A DNA stretch of 64,000 nt from contig JAWZYU010000126.1 of the NCBI GenBank assembly GCA_038380435.1, forward strand, positions 124,001-188,000, given 5' to 3'. Below are positions 1 through 11,722 of this stretch, piece by piece. The notes under the pieces were generated by a model. The model made no database searches. It was not told where the DNA came from and saw only the letters and a list, made by a program, of their open reading frames with translations. The DNA is from Ryuthela nishihirai. Its lineage: Eukaryota > Arthropoda > Arachnida > Araneae > Heptathelidae. Position numbers and translations under genes: made by a program. Positions within the stretch are counted from its first letter, which is position 1. Every line of letters starts with the position of its first letter.

Positions 1-1338
1 CCAACCCAACTAAAAATTTCTCCATTATAATTTTCTTTTCGTTTGTAGGGAAAAATAACAAGAAATAATTAAAATTATTTTTCTTAATAAAAGCTTATTT
101 CGTAAAACATGTAGTAGCTGTGCTCAAGAAGATATTTTTAATATTTTAAACACTAATATATTTGGTATATTATAATATATTGAGATTTATGTGTCACTGC
201 ACGATAACATGTTTTAAACAATTATATTTGATACAATTATAATAAAAACAAATAGAGTTTCTTACTTGTATAAACCGTCAACAGATGGCAGCAGGCACTT
301 CTGGTATCAACCATAAATAAGAACGTTACTATTAGAAGAAAGTGCAAACACCTATATACATCGATATACTCCAGGAAACAAAACTGCAACAAACATTGAC
401 TTCCATGTTCTCAAGATGATTAAATGTATTAATTTACATATTAATTTCAAAAATTCTGCAAAAGTACTAAAAAGAAAAATCATACAACAGTTCCTCCAGA
501 GATCGTAAAATGCACTCTTGAAAGGGATAAACTATTCATTGAATAACTTCAGGATCAGCTACCACTGTATGCAAATAGCCATGGGTGTTAGACAGTTTGA
601 AACGCTAATTAAATCACATTAAATATTTGAAGAGTAAGGCAAACCACAGCTAGAGGAGGCTACGATGGACAAAAATGATTGCACTGCGCATGCGCAGATC
701 GCCCCTTAGATTTGTTTCTGTGCCTTCCCACCAATGATTATAAATATTTGAAACGGAATCTTGTAATAAATCTAAATGTTCAGATACGATATAAATCAAA
801 TAATTAATGCATGTAATCAAAGGAGCATAATGCTGAATCTGTTCTAATTCAATATAGAGTTTACTTCCGTTTCATTTATAGTGCAAAGAAAGTATTAATT
901 GTATTGTTCACTTTAATTATCAAATCTTCTTCTTTGAAAACTTCTACTATCTAGAATGTATCCAACGGATACAAAATTTATATTGATAGGAAAGGTGTCG
1001 GTTGGTTATATCCAGCGTACGTATGTTTTTAAAATATCAATATCCTAAAACCCTGGGCTTATGAATTGAGAAATCGAAATTAAGAAAGCAGAATTTCGAG
1101 AAGACATAGTGAATGTCACTCTTTTAAATACACGTATAATAGTAATGATCACCGTACTAAACAAGGAAGCTTATGGTTTCCATGGTTACGTGTTTTGTTT
1201 ATATAAATAAAAATATTCCCTTACAAATGTTTTTGTGTCTGCACACCAATTTGCCACGTTCCGCAGTGTGGCGCCACTTAAGCTTGTGCGAAGCTGGAAT
1301 TCTTCTTAGAACTTCTTTGAGTATAGGAGGTTTTGGCC
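1..1338. other. Upstream intron sequence, nothing recognised
   Basis: AT-rich sequence with no long open frame, no integrin-like peptide and no repeat family seen elsewhere in the window. It is assumed to be intronic because the exon at 2,011 opens in the middle of a codon. Confidence 0.5.
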
Positions 1339-1400
1339 GTACTCTCTAAATATGCTATATAAATATACATGCTAAACTTAAGGGGATATTTAGAGAGTAC
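1339..1400. repeat. Short hairpin (15-bp perfect inverted repeat)
   Basis: GTACTCTCTAAATAT at 1,339-1,353 is repeated in inverted form at 1,386-1,400 around a 32-base loop. It lies just before a headless SINE-A copy. Confidence 0.7.
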
Positions 1401-1413
1401 GCTTGGCTACTGA

Positions 1414-1710
1414 GCAAAATTCCCCGCCCTGCACACTGTCAGTAGGGGACACCGATGGGCTTGGAAAGACCAGCGTCCGTCGGATGGGACGTTAAGCCAC
1501 GGCTCCGTGTGTGGGAGAGCCATACCCTGTGTACGTTAAAGAACACACTGGATGGCCTTGACGGGAGGCTACCATATGTCTCCCAACAGCTGTTCCAGTG
1601 GGTCTCCTCCCCCAACCTTCTCTGAGCCTTCGGGGTCAATGTGACCTGGTCATTTAGCCCATGGTGTGCAAAAAAGTGCCGCTCAGAGGTAAAAAACACA
1701 ACAACACAAC
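1414..1710 (+). mobile_element. SINE-A, head missing
   Basis: Starts inside the element, after the tRNA-like part, at GCAAAATTCCCC and runs to the tail. No clear target-site duplication was found. Confidence 0.9.
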
Positions 1711-2010
1711 CTTATTTTATACTATACAGGGTTGCATACATAAAGCCGTGTGTACTGTACTTTATGGGCGATTTAAAAGATTTTCAAAGGGTATTTTAAC
1801 GCGATTTTCGTTTTACCTGAAAACCTGACTCCCTCACAATCGAGATTTAAATGTAAGAGAGTGTGGTCTTGAAATTATCATCAGCTCATTGGCAAAACAT
1901 GCTGTGGGAGAAGTTCATACACTCCGCTATGTGTCCTGGATTATTCACTAAACTGTTCATTAAATTACATTATACGAATAAAAAAAATAATCAGTGTCAT
2001 TTTCTTTCAG
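1711..2010. other. Intron sequence before integrin exon a
   Basis: No repeat family or gene was recognised. It ends with the polypyrimidine tract and acceptor of exon a. Confidence 0.5.
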
Positions 2011-2072
2011 CTTTTTGGGGCTTTCACCGCCAAGGATCGTGCCAAGCGGGGCTATCAGCTGCTCTTACAGAG
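2011..2072 (+). CDS. Integrin alpha exon a (blade 3 start)
   Basis: Acceptor tttctttcag, donor GAG|gtaatt. The 62-base exon begins with two bases of a split codon and reads FWGFHRQGSCQAGLSAALTE. The cysteine and the CQAG-S pattern match the segment that opens blade 3 in integrin alphas, and the last codon joins in phase 0 to exon b. An open frame continues upstream through the acceptor, but that stretch is intronic. The previous exon must end with one base of a split codon and lies before the window or was not recognised. Confidence 0.85.
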
Positions 2073-2359
2073 GTAATTAATCTATGAATTGAGCTGTTTT
2101 TTGTCATAAGATTTTCTAATATCTAAGTACATCAAGAATATAACACTGCCAATAGTCATGCCAATAAGGAAGCGTCTGTAAAATTTCAACTTTCTGGTCT
2201 TTCTGTGTGAAGAGTAATGGAGACCACACATACGGATATCATCTTTATTATTATAGACTAGTTAAACCCCACAAAAAGTTTAGAGCAATACGAAGTCCAT
2301 TGATATCTTATTTCCATCACAACGTACTGTATACATCTGTATTCAGTGCATTGTAGATG

Positions 2360-2932
2360 GGGGGGGGGAGGGGGGGGGGGGGCTCAGTCGGTAGCGCGCC
2401 AGGCTCGTAATTTGTAGTTCCGAGGTTCGAGTCCCAGCTGGGTCAGCGTTGAGATTCATCTCCGCAAAATTCCCCGCCCTGCCCACTGTCAGTAGGGGAC
2501 ACCGATGGGCTTGGAAAGGCCGCCATCCGTCAGATGGGACGTTAAGCCTTGGCACCGTGTGCGGGAGAGTCGTACCCTGTGCACGTTAAAGATCACGCTG
2601 GATGGTCTTGACGGGAGGCTACCATCTATCTCCCAACAGCTGTTCCAGTGGGTCCCCTCCCCCAACCTTCTCTGAGCCTTCGGGGTCCTTGTGACCTGGC
2701 CATTTAGCCCATGGTGTGCAAAAAAGTGCCGCTCAGAGGTAAAACAATCCAACGTTAAAGAACACGCTGGATGGCCTTGACGGGAGGCTACCATCTGTCT
2801 CCCAACAGCTGTTCCAGTGGGTCCCCTCCCCCAACCTTCTCTGAGCCTTCCGGGTCCTTGTGACCTGGCCATTTAGTCCATGGTGTGCAAAAAAGTGCCG
2901 CTCATAAGTAAAACAACCGAACCCAACAACAA
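2360..2932 (+). mobile_element. SINE-A dimer (full copy plus one tail module)
   Basis: A full-length unit whose head is a long G run is followed by one 169-bp tail module joined at CCAACGTTAAAG. The target-site duplication CATTGTAGATG flanks it at 2,349-2,359 and 2,933-2,943, so the whole dimer is bounded by one insertion event. Confidence 0.93.
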
Positions 2933-2970
2933 CATTGTAGATGTCAAAACTGATGTACTGAAATGTCAGA

Positions 2971-3359
2971 GTTCGGTTGCTCTTCCTCTGAGCGGCACTT
3001 TTTTTGCACACCATGGGCTAAATGACCAGGTCATATTGACCCCGAAGGCTCAGAGAAGGTTGGGGGAGGGGACCCCCTGGAACATCTGTTGGGAGACAGA
3101 TGGTAGCCTCCCGTCAAGGCCATCCAGCGTGTTCTTTAACGTGCACAGGGTATGGCTCTCCCGCACACGGGGACACGGCTTAACGTTCCATCCGACGGAC
3201 GGCGGCCTTTACAAGCCCATCGGTGTTCCCTACTGACCGTGGGCAGGGCGGGGAATTTTGCGGACATAAATCTCAACGCTGACCCAGCTGGGACTCGAAC
3301 CTGGGAACTACAGATTACGAGCCTGGCGCGATACCGACTGAGCCACCCCCCCGCCCCCG
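2971..3359 (-). mobile_element. SINE-A, full length
   Basis: Complete reverse-oriented copy. Together with the preceding dimer it forms a tail-to-tail pair only about 40 bases apart. Confidence 0.92.
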
Positions 3360-3502
3360 ACAGCTACGAACACAATCTCTTAACCGAACACAGCTAAACA
3401 CAAGTAGACAATCACACCAACTATGGGACATATCCGTCAAATACCCATGGAACCTCGAGAAAATAAAAAAATTATGCCATCAATGACGTCACACAGCGGG
3501 CG

Positions 3503-3985
3503 TACAGTCGCTCAAAAAAAGAACGATTTTTTTAGAAATCAGTGATCTGGCAACCATCGTGTCACGTGACATGAAGGTTGCCAGATCACTAATTTCTAAA
3601 AAAAAATCGTTTCCAGATATTTTTTTCTGAATTCTGTAATCAACCACAGTGTTCGGATACTTTTTTGAGCGACTGTAGGTGGTCATATTGTTTTGATACT
3701 AGATCGTGTGGGCTCACTCACGGAAATATTGAGCGTGTGCAGTTACCGTTCACAGCAAACAGGAGCGTGTGCAGTAACTGCACACGCTCCAATTTGCTGT
3801 GAACGGTAACTGGAGCGTGTACAGCAACTGCACACGCTCCAGATATTTTTCCTCAATTCTGTAATCACGTGACGCGAAGGTTGTCAGATCACTAATTTCT
3901 AAAAAAAAAGAATCGTTGCCAGATATTTTTTTCTGAATTCTGTAATCAACCATAGTGTTCGGATATTTTTTTTTGAGCGACTGTA
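3503..3985. mobile_element. MITE-T, composite copy
   Basis: Bounded by TACAGTCGCTC and its reverse complement GAGCGACTGTA, the ends shared by all MITE-T copies and like those of Tc1/mariner elements that insert at TA. An inner TIR end at about 3,688 shows that one unit is nested in or fused to another. The centre contains palindromic blocks built on GGAGCGTGTGCAGT. No transposase is encoded. Confidence 0.85.
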
Positions 3986-4095
3986 CAAGAAACGAGTGTC
4001 CGTCCGTCTGTCGGAATTAAGCCTATTATACGACAAGGCGCAGAATTGCCGTTGCAAAGTCAGTGGTAGTGGAAGATTTCGGCTAATTTCTCAGG

Positions 4096-4647
4096 TTGGG
4101 TTGCTTTACCTCTGAGCGGCACTTTTTTGCACACCATGGGCTAAATGGCCAGGTCACATGGACTCCGAAGGCTCAGAGAAGGTTGGGGCAGGGGACCCAC
4201 TGGAACAGCTGTTGGGAGACAGATGGTAGCCTCCCGTCAAGGACATCCAGCGTGTTCTTTAACGTTGGGTTCTTTTACCTCTGAGCGGCACTTTTTTTGC
4301 ACATCATGGGCTAAATGTCCAGGTCACATGGACCCCGAAGGCTGAGAGAAGGTTGGGGGAGGGGACCCACTGGAACAGCTGTTGGGAGACAGATGGTAGC
4401 CTCCCGTCAAGGCCATCCAGCGTGTTCTTTAATGTGCACAGGGTATGGTTTTCCCACACACGGGGCCACGGCTTAACGTCCCATCCGACGGACTTCGGCC
4501 TTTCCAAGCCCATCGATGTCCCCTAATGACCGTGGGCTGGGCGGGGAATTTTGCGGAGATAAATCTCAACGCTGACCCTACTGGGACTCGAACCTGGGAA
4601 CTACAGATTACGAGCCTGGCGCGCTACCGACTGAGACACCCCGCCCC
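4096..4647 (-). mobile_element. SINE-A dimer
   Basis: One tail module (4,096-4,263) is followed by a full unit in reverse orientation. The target-site duplication AATTTCTCAGG lies at 4,085-4,095 and 4,648-4,658. Confidence 0.93.
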
Positions 4648-4789
4648 AATTTCTCAGGTAGTTGACCGATAGGTCCCGAATTTGGTGCAGTCCGAAACTT
4701 GTGCTTCATCTTTGACCCGCAGAAAGGGTCAGAGATGAAGAACCTCCAATGAACTGTCCAGCAGATCTCCATTCCCAAATCAGCTCGAA

Positions 4790-4867
4790 CTCTTTGGGAC
4801 CTTGTGACCTGGCCATTTAGGCCATTATGTACACAAAAGTTCCATTCACAGGTAAAGAAACCCAACC
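4790..4867 (+). mobile_element. Old SINE-A 3' fragment
   Basis: Diverged tail piece (gtgacctggccattta to aaacccaacc). It is also the outer part of the left arm of the inverted repeat described for 4,790-6,385. Confidence 0.75.
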
Positions 4868-4975
4868 GAAATCTAAGACTAGTGCTGCCATCTGTGATCC
4901 GTCACTTAAACTATCATTTATCCACTTTCTTCACACTTTAAGATTTATTTTAATTTCTCTAATTGAGTGGTCTGG

Positions 4976-5100
4976 AAATAACATATTCAGTTTGTCTAAT
5001 TAATTAATTGGTGTGGAACTAATAAAATCAATTTGGCTAATTAATTAATTGGTATGGGAGTAATATAATCAATTAATCTAGTTAATTTATTAGTCTGGAT
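4976..5100. repeat. AT-rich 41-bp minisatellite, 3 copies
   Basis: Three degenerate copies of a unit that includes CTAATTAATTAATTGG and ends in a TGG step. The same unit recurs at about 10,050-10,165. Confidence 0.65.
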
Positions 5101-5561
5101 TTGGGTTGTTTTACCTCTGAGCGGCACTTTTTTGCACACCATGAGCTAAATGGTCAGGTCACATGGACCCCGAAGGCTCAGAGAAGGTTGGGGAAGGGGA
5201 CCCACTGGAACAGCTGTTGGGAGACAGATGGTAGCCTCCCGTCAAGGCCATCCAGCGTGTTCTTTAACGTTGGGTTATTTTACCTCTGAGCGGCATTTTT
5301 TTGCATACCATGGGCTAAATGGCCAGGTCACAAGGACCCCGACGGCTCAGAGAAGGTTGGGGAAGGGGATCCACTGGAACAGCTGTTGGGAGACAGATGG
5401 TAGCCTCGCGTCAAGGCCGTCCATCGTGTTCTTTAACGTGCACATGGTATGGCTTTCCCACACACGAGCCACGGCTTAACGTCCCATCCGACGGACGGCG
5501 GCCTTTCCAAGCCCATCGGTGTCCCCTACTCACCGTGGGCAGGGCGGGGAATCTTGCGGAG
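5101..5561 (-). mobile_element. SINE-A dimer, head truncated
   Basis: One tail module (5,101-5,270) and a second unit that stops shortly before the tRNA-like head. Confidence 0.9.
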
Positions 5562-5940
5562 TATTCATCTGGATATATAACACTGGCAACACACAAAAGT
5601 GCTTTGAAATGAAAATAGATAATCTTTACTAATTTCGAGGTGCTGAATACCAAAATCACAGTAAAATTTGTTGATTGGCTCTTGTTTAGGAGATACAGAG
5701 ATGGTCATGTATAAACGACTCAGTCCACATTAAGTATATAGGTAACCATTTCGCAACGCTCTATTTTGAGCTCCAGATTGCAACATATTGCGCTGCATTG
5801 TATCATCCCCCCATACATACAATATTAATTCCAAAGCTCTCAATTAGCGAAATTAAAATAAATATTTAAATTAAGTTGAAATTGGATAAATGATAGTTTG
5901 AGTGACAGATCACAGATGGCAGCACCAAGTTTAGATTTCG

Positions 5941-6324
5941 GTTGGGTTGTTTTACCTCTGAGCGGCACTTTTTTGCACACCATGGGCTAAATGTCCAGGT
6001 CACATGGACCCCGAAGGCTCAGAGAACGTTGGGGGAGGGGGCCCACTGGAACAGCTGTTGGGAGACAGATGGTAGCCTCCCGTCAAGGCCATCCAGCGTG
6101 TTCTTTAACGTGCACAGGGTATGGCTCTCCCGCACACGGCGCCACGGCTTAACGTCCCATCCTACGGACGGCGGCCTTTCCAAGCCAATCGGTCTCCCCT
6201 GCTGACCGTGGGCAAGGCTGAGAATTTTGCGGAGATAAATCTCAAAGCTGACTCAGCTGGGACTCGAACCTGGGAACTACAGATTACGAGCCTGGCGCGC
6301 TACCGACTGAGCCACCCCCGCCCC
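5941..6324 (-). mobile_element. SINE-A, full length, inserted in an older SINE-A
   Basis: A young-looking copy that splits the old SINE-A tail of the inverted-repeat right arm. TTTCGG occurs on both sides as a possible target duplication. Confidence 0.9.
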
Positions 6325-6472
6325 TTTCGGTTGGGTTCCTTCATCTGTGAGCGGAACTTTTGTGCACATAAATGAGTTAAATGGACAGTTCTTTATAGGC
6401 AGATGGACACCTGATGTCAAAGTTTTTAGAATGTTTTTTAATATGCACCAGATATTTGGTACTCCTGCACAT
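6325..6472 (-). mobile_element. Old SINE-A fragment
   Basis: Diverged tail part followed by an internally deleted body, in the orientation opposite to the fragment at 4,790. Confidence 0.7.
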
Positions 6473-7230
6473 TGGAGGAGTGGTGGTTGGCTCATTTGGT
6501 AGCGCATCACACTCGTAATATGCAGTTCCCAGGCTCGAGACCCAACTGTGCTAGCACTGAGATTTATCTCCAATATCCCACATCCTATCCTCAGCGAGAG
6601 ACAGAGAATCAATGGGCTTGGAAAGGTCGCTGTCGGAGTGAACGCAAATCCATACTCTTGTGTCCAGTAGGACCTTATCCTTCTGGACACAGTAGATGTT
6701 TGAGAAATTGACTTTGACCGGAGGCTTCCATCTGACTCATAAGAGCTGGGTCCCTTTACCTGAACTCTCTGGAGCGGGGGTGGCTCAGTCGGTAGCGTGC
6801 CAGGCTCGTAATCTGCAGTTCCCAGGTTCGAGTCCGAGCTGGGTCAGCGTTGAGATTTATTTCCGCAAAATTCCCCGCCCTGCCCAGGTCAGTAGGGGAC
6901 ACCGATGGGCTTGGAAAGGCCGCCGTCCGTCGGATGGGACGTTAAGCCATGGCCACGTGTGCGGGAGAGCCATACCCTGTGCACGTTAAAGAACACGCTA
7001 GATGGCCTTGACGGGAGGCTACCATCTGTCTCCCAACAGCTGTTCCAGTGGGTCCCCTCCCCCAACCTTCTCTGAGCCTTCGGGGTCCATGTGACCTGGC
7101 CATTTCGCCCATGGTGTGCAAAAAAGTGCCGCTCAGAGGTAAAACAACCCAACCTAAACTCTCTCTGAGCCTTGGGAACCTAGGGACCTATCCATAAGCC
7201 CATTGTGTGCAAAACGTGTGCCTCTCAGAG
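6473..7230 (+). mobile_element. Old SINE-A interrupted by a younger copy
   Basis: Diverged head and body (6,473-6,768) and the matching 3' end (about 7,165-7,230) lie on either side of the full copy at 6,771-7,155. Confidence 0.75.
6771..7155 (+). mobile_element. SINE-A, full length
   Basis: Complete copy inserted in an older SINE-A. AACTCTCT appears on both sides (6,763-6,770 and from 7,157). Confidence 0.92.
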
Positions 7231-7588
7231 GGGGGGTGGGTGGCCAGGCTCGTATCCTGTAGTTCCCAGGTCGAACCTGAGTGTTGAGATTTATCTCCAC
7301 AAAACTCTCATCCCTGCCCTTGGTCAGTAGGGGACACTGATGGGCTTGGAAAGGCTGCTAGCCATCAGATGGAACATTAAAGCGTGGTCCGAGGTACGAG
7401 AGATCCATATTCTGTGCACGTTAAAGAACACACTGGATGACCTAGCTAGGAGGCTATCATCTGTCTCCCAACAACTTTCCAGTGGGTCCCCTCCCCTCAA
7501 CTTTCTCTCAGCCTTCGGGGTACTTGTGACCTGACCATTTAGCCCTTATGTGCAAAAAAGTGCCACTCAAATGTAAAACAGCCCAACT
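7231..7588 (+). mobile_element. Old SINE-A copy
   Basis: Diverged, nearly full-length copy that starts within the tRNA-like head. Confidence 0.8.
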
Positions 7589-7721
7589 ATCACAGGTAAA
7601 ATCAACACAACGGAACTTGTGCCATGTGGCCACGGTTTATTGTTGTATTCAACAGACGACAGGTTTGGTGTCGGTTTGTACAGAAAATATCGACACAGTT
7701 GCTTTGAGTACCTAAGAATGA

Positions 7722-8275
7722 ATTACCTCTCAATCAGCGTGTTGCCACAGAGGTGTGACATCAGACTATCAGTTTGTACAGTCGCTCAAAAAAGTATCCG
7801 AACACTATGGTTGATTACAGAATTCAGAAAAAATATCTGGCAACGATTTTTTTAGAAATTAGTGATCTGGCAACCTTCGTGTCACGTGACACGAAAGGTT
7901 GTAGATGGTCATATCATTTTGATACTAGATCGTGTGGGCTCACTCACGGAAATATTGAGCGTGTGCAGTTACCATTCACAGCAAACTGGAGCGTGTGCAG
8001 TAACTGTACACGTTCCAGTTTGCTGTGTAACGGTAACTGGAGAGCGTGTACAGTTGCTGTACACGCTCCAGATATTTTTCCTCAATTCTGTAATCACGTG
8101 ACACGAAGGTTGCCAGATCACTAATTTCTAAAAAAAATCGTTGCCAGATATTTTTTTCTGAATTCTGTAATCTACCGTAGTGTTCGGATACTTCTTTGAG
8201 CGACTGTACGCCATAGAGAAAATCGGAGAAGATGGCGAGACTTCAGCAGTAAACAACACAAACATCCAATCTTCC
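7722..8275 (-). mobile_element. SINE-B interrupted by MITE-T
   Basis: The 3' part (gttgccacagaggtgtgaca) and the body (cgccatagagaaaatcgg onward) of a reverse SINE-B flank the MITE at 7,777-8,208. The other SINE-B copies are continuous at this point. Confidence 0.75.
7777..8208. mobile_element. MITE-T, complete
   Basis: Starts TACAGTCGCTC and ends GAGCGACTGTA. It sits in a SINE-B copy at a TA, which is duplicated. The central part is a long imperfect palindrome with GAGCGTGTGCAG blocks. Confidence 0.88.
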
Positions 8276-8621
8276 CTCTTGGACAAAGAAGGGGATAAAG
8301 CAGAGTAATTAAGCTTGAAAACCTAATCTTTCCATGCTACCAATCACTCTTAAGGCCGTGTCACAGAGAGGACATGACTCAGTAATAGGAATTATATCCT
8401 AATGCAGATTATGCTGATGATTTGTCCCTTTTGACAAATGATGTTGATGAGATGAACTCTTTCATTAGAGCTGCTGATGAGACTGGTAGTAGAGTAAGTT
8501 TGGTTATAAACAGAGAGAAGATTAAAGTGATGAAAATTGGTCAGGCAGATTCTGTTTCATTTAATCTGAAGTTTTCAGTTTAATTATCTTGGAAGCTATG
8601 TAACAGACACTAGTGATGTAT

Positions 8622-9006
8622 GGGCGGGGGTGGCTCAGTCGGTAGCGCGCCAGGCTCGTAATCTGTAGTTCCCACGTTCGAGTCCCAGCTGGGTCAGCGT
8701 TGAGATTTATCTCCGCAAAATTTCCCCCGCCCTACCCACGGTCAGTAGGGGACACTGATGTGCTTGGAAAGGCCGCCGTCCGTGGGATGGGACGTTAAGC
8801 CGTGGCCCCGTGTGCGGGAGAGACATACCCTGTGCACGTTAAAGAACACGCTGGATGGCCTTGACGGGAGGCTACCATCTGTCTCCCAACAGCTGTTCTA
8901 GTGGGTCCCCTCCCCCAACCTTCTCTGAGCCTTCGAGGTCCAGGTGGCCTGGCCATTTAGCCCATGGTGTGCAAAAAAGTGCCGCTCAGAGGTAAAACAA
9001 TCCAAT
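8622..9006 (+). mobile_element. SINE-A, full length, inside the RTE LINE
   Basis: Complete copy. The LINE word GTGATGT is repeated on both sides as a target duplication. Confidence 0.92.
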
Positions 9007-9206
9007 CTGGTGATGTGTGACACGAGATTTGACTTTTGAGAATCTGTGAAGGATGTGGAAAAATAGGCATATATGCACCTAAAGACTAACATTCGGCTGT
9101 ATAATAGTTTGATTCTTTCTAGGGTTAATTACGGTAGTGAAACATGGATCCTTTGTAAATAAAATAACAGGAAACTTGATTCGTTTGATACTAGATTTTT
9201 ACGCAG

Positions 9207-10015
9207 TACAGTCGCTCAGAAAAATATCCAAACTCTATGGTTGATTACAGAATTCAGAAAAAATATCTGGCAAAGTCGTTTTTAGAAGGGGGGGGGGGCT
9301 CAGTCGGTAACGCGCCAGGCTCGTAATCTGTAGTTCCCAGGTTCGAGTCCCAGCTGGGTCAGCGTTGAGATTTCTCTCCGCAAAATTCTCCGCCTTGCCC
9401 ACGGTCAGTAGGGGACACCGATGGACTTGGAAAGGCACGCCGTCCGTCGGATAGGACGTTAAGCCGTGGCCCCGTGTGTGGGAGAGCCATACCCTGTGCA
9501 CGTTAAAGAACACGCTGGATGGCCTTAACGGGAGGTTGTAGGTGGTCATATTATCTGTCTCCCAACAGCTGTTCCAGTGGGTCCCCTCCCCCAACCTTTT
9601 CTGAGCCTTCGGGGTCTATGTGACCTGGCCATTTAGCCCATGGTGTGCAAAAAAGTGACGCTCAGAGGTAAAACAACCCAACGTTAAAGAACACGCTGGA
9701 TGGCCTTGACGGGAGGCTACCATGTGTCTTCCAACAGCTGTTCCAGTGGGTCCCCTCCCCCAACCTTCTCTGAGCCTTCGGGGTCCATGTGACCTGGCCA
9801 TTTAGCCCATGGTGTGCAAAAAAGTGCAGCTCAGAGGTAAAACAACCCAACCTTTTTTAGAAATTAGTGATCTGGCAACCTTTGTGTAACACGAAGGTTG
9901 CCAGATCACTAATTTCTAAAAAATATCACTAATTTCTAAAAAAAACTTTGCCAGATATTTTTTTCTGAATTCTGTAATGAACCATAGTGTTCGGATATTT
10001 TTCTGAGCGATTGTA
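9207..10015. mobile_element. MITE-T containing a SINE-A dimer
   Basis: Ends TACAGTCGCTC and GAGCGATTGTA. The RTE LINE continues across it: acgcag-TA before and TA-ctttgggcatt after give a clean empty site with a duplicated TA. Confidence 0.9.
9288..9852 (+). mobile_element. SINE-A dimer inside MITE-T
   Basis: Full unit plus one tail module. TTTTTAGAA occurs at both junctions with the MITE. Confidence 0.9.
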
Positions 10016-10049
10016 CTTTGGGCATTAAGTGGTTAAACTTTGAAAGTAA

Positions 10050-10165
10050 TAACCAATGAGTCTAATTAAGTTATTAGTCTGGAAATAATAGAATCAATCA
10101 GTCTAATTAATTAATTAATTGGCGTGGAACTGATATAATCAGTTAGTCTAATTAATTGGTTTAGA
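10050..10165. repeat. AT-rich 41-bp minisatellite, second locus
   Basis: Copies of the unit with CTAATTAATTAATT also found at 4,976-5,100. They begin just where the RTE LINE remnant ends. Confidence 0.6.
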
Positions 10166-10276
10166 AATTATCGTATGGTACCATCCGACCTATTTTGGCA
10201 TTTTCATACTGCAAAAAGACTGAGAAAATGTTTCATAATTCTGGATCAAATTAGTGTCAGTCAGTTTAAAAAGTGA

Positions 10277-10681
10277 CATCTTACATATCATCATCATCAT
10301 CCTCAAGCAGCCATGGGCTACTGAGGTCCAACCAGACCATGCAATTTAGTTCTCCAAGCATATCTGTCCTGAGCTACATCTACTGCATCTGGCCACTGCA
10401 CACCAATTCTAACAAGGTCCTGTTTGACATTGTCTGCCCACCGCATCCTAGGTCTCCCCTTCTTTCTGAGGCCTTTAGGCACACTGTTCATAACCCTATT
10501 CGCCAATCTATAATTATTCATATGGGCAACATGGCCAAACCAACGGAGTCTCTCTCTGCACAATATGCTGCTTAAAGGAGGTTGCAGACTCATTTGCCTA
10601 ACCTCATCATTAGTTACAAAGTTAAATCACCTAATGCCCAAGATACTGCGTAAGCATCTGGAATCAAAAGCATCTACTTTG
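10277..10681 (-). mobile_element. RTE-type LINE 3' end
   Basis: On the minus strand this reads RERLRWFGHVAHMNNYRLAN and later KKGRPRMRWADNVKQDLVRI, the C-terminal tail typical of RTE-clade polyproteins. The 3' tail is a CAT/ATG trinucleotide run (10,277-10,292 on plus). It is 5' truncated. Confidence 0.88.
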
Positions 10682-10916
10682 TATATATATAAGAGTACTA
10701 ATTATTCCGACCTACATTAAGGAAAAGCCACTAAGAATAAATCATGACTTCCTTTGAGAGGATTATCAATTCCAAAGATAACTCTGTGGTTGTTTTACGT
10801 CTGAACGATATTGTTTTCTAAGCAATGGACTAATTGGCTAGGTCACAAGGACCCCGAGGGCTAAGAGATTGTTGGCGGAAGGGGACACACTAGACCACTG
10901 TTTGGAGACAGATGGG

Positions 10917-11301
10917 TTGGGTTGGGTTGTTTTTCTGAACGGCACTTTTTTGCACACCATGGGCTAAATGGCCAGGTCACATGGACCCCGAAGGCTCAGA
11001 GAAGGTTGGAGGAGGGGACCCACTGGAACAGCTGTTGGGAGACAGATGGTAGCCTCCCGTCAAGGCCATCCAGCGTGTTCTTTAACGTGCACAGGGTATG
11101 TCTCTCCCGCACACGGGGCCACGGCTTAACGTCCCATCCGACGGACGACGGCCTTTCCAAGCCCATCGGTGTCCCCTACTGACCGTGGGCAGGGCGGGGA
11201 ATTTTACGGAGATAAATCTCAACGCTGACCCAGCTGGGACTCGAACCTGGGAACTACAGATTACGAGCCTGGCGCGCTACCGACTGAGCCACCCCCGCCC
11301 C
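10917..11301 (-). mobile_element. SINE-A, full length
   Basis: Complete copy bounded by GACAGATGGG on both sides. Confidence 0.92.
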
Positions 11302-11313
11302 ATGACAGATGGG

Positions 11314-11722
11314 ATTAGATTGTTTAACCTCTGAGCGGCACTTTTTTGCACACAATGGGCTAAATGGCCAGGTCACAAGGACCCCGCCAGAGAAAGAGGT
11401 CACAAGGACCCCGCCTCAGAGAAGGTTGGGGGAGGGGACCCACTGGAACAGCTGTTGGGAGGCAGATGGTAGCCTCCCGTCAAGGCCATTCAGTATGTTC
11501 TTTAACGTGCACAGGGTATGGCTCTCCAGCACACGGGGCCACGGCTTAACGTCCCATCCGACGGACGGCGCCCTTTCCAAGCCCATCGGTGTCCCCTACT
11601 GACCGTGGGCAGGACGTGGAATTTTGCCGAGATAAATCTCAACGCTGACCCAGCTGGGACTCGAACCTGGAAACTACAGATTAGAAGCCTGGCGCGCTAC
11701 CGACTGAGCCACCCCCACCCCC
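11314..11722 (-). mobile_element. SINE-A, full length with a short internal duplication
   Basis: Complete copy bounded by GACAGATGGG. The word CACAAGGACCCCGCC is duplicated around 11,380-11,415. Confidence 0.92.

Larger units (their letters stand above)
4790..6385. repeat. Large inverted repeat with SINE insertions
   Basis: The left arm (4,790 to about 4,975) and right arm (about 5,830-5,940, continuing at 6,325-6,385) are reverse complements over about 180 bases with scattered mismatches. They share CTGCCATCTGTGAT and ACTATCATTTATCCA plus an old SINE-A tail. A young SINE-A copy interrupts the right arm and another lies between the arms. Confidence 0.75.
8370..10058 (+). mobile_element. RTE-type LINE fragment with nested insertions
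   Basis: The LINE reads NADYADDLSLLTNDVDEM, the YADD part of a reverse transcriptase, then SYLGSYVTDT and YGSETW, and resumes after the MITE with LGIKWLNF. It is interrupted by SINE-A (8,622-9,006) and by MITE-T (9,207-10,015), which itself holds another SINE-A. The coding capacity is lost. Confidence 0.85.
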
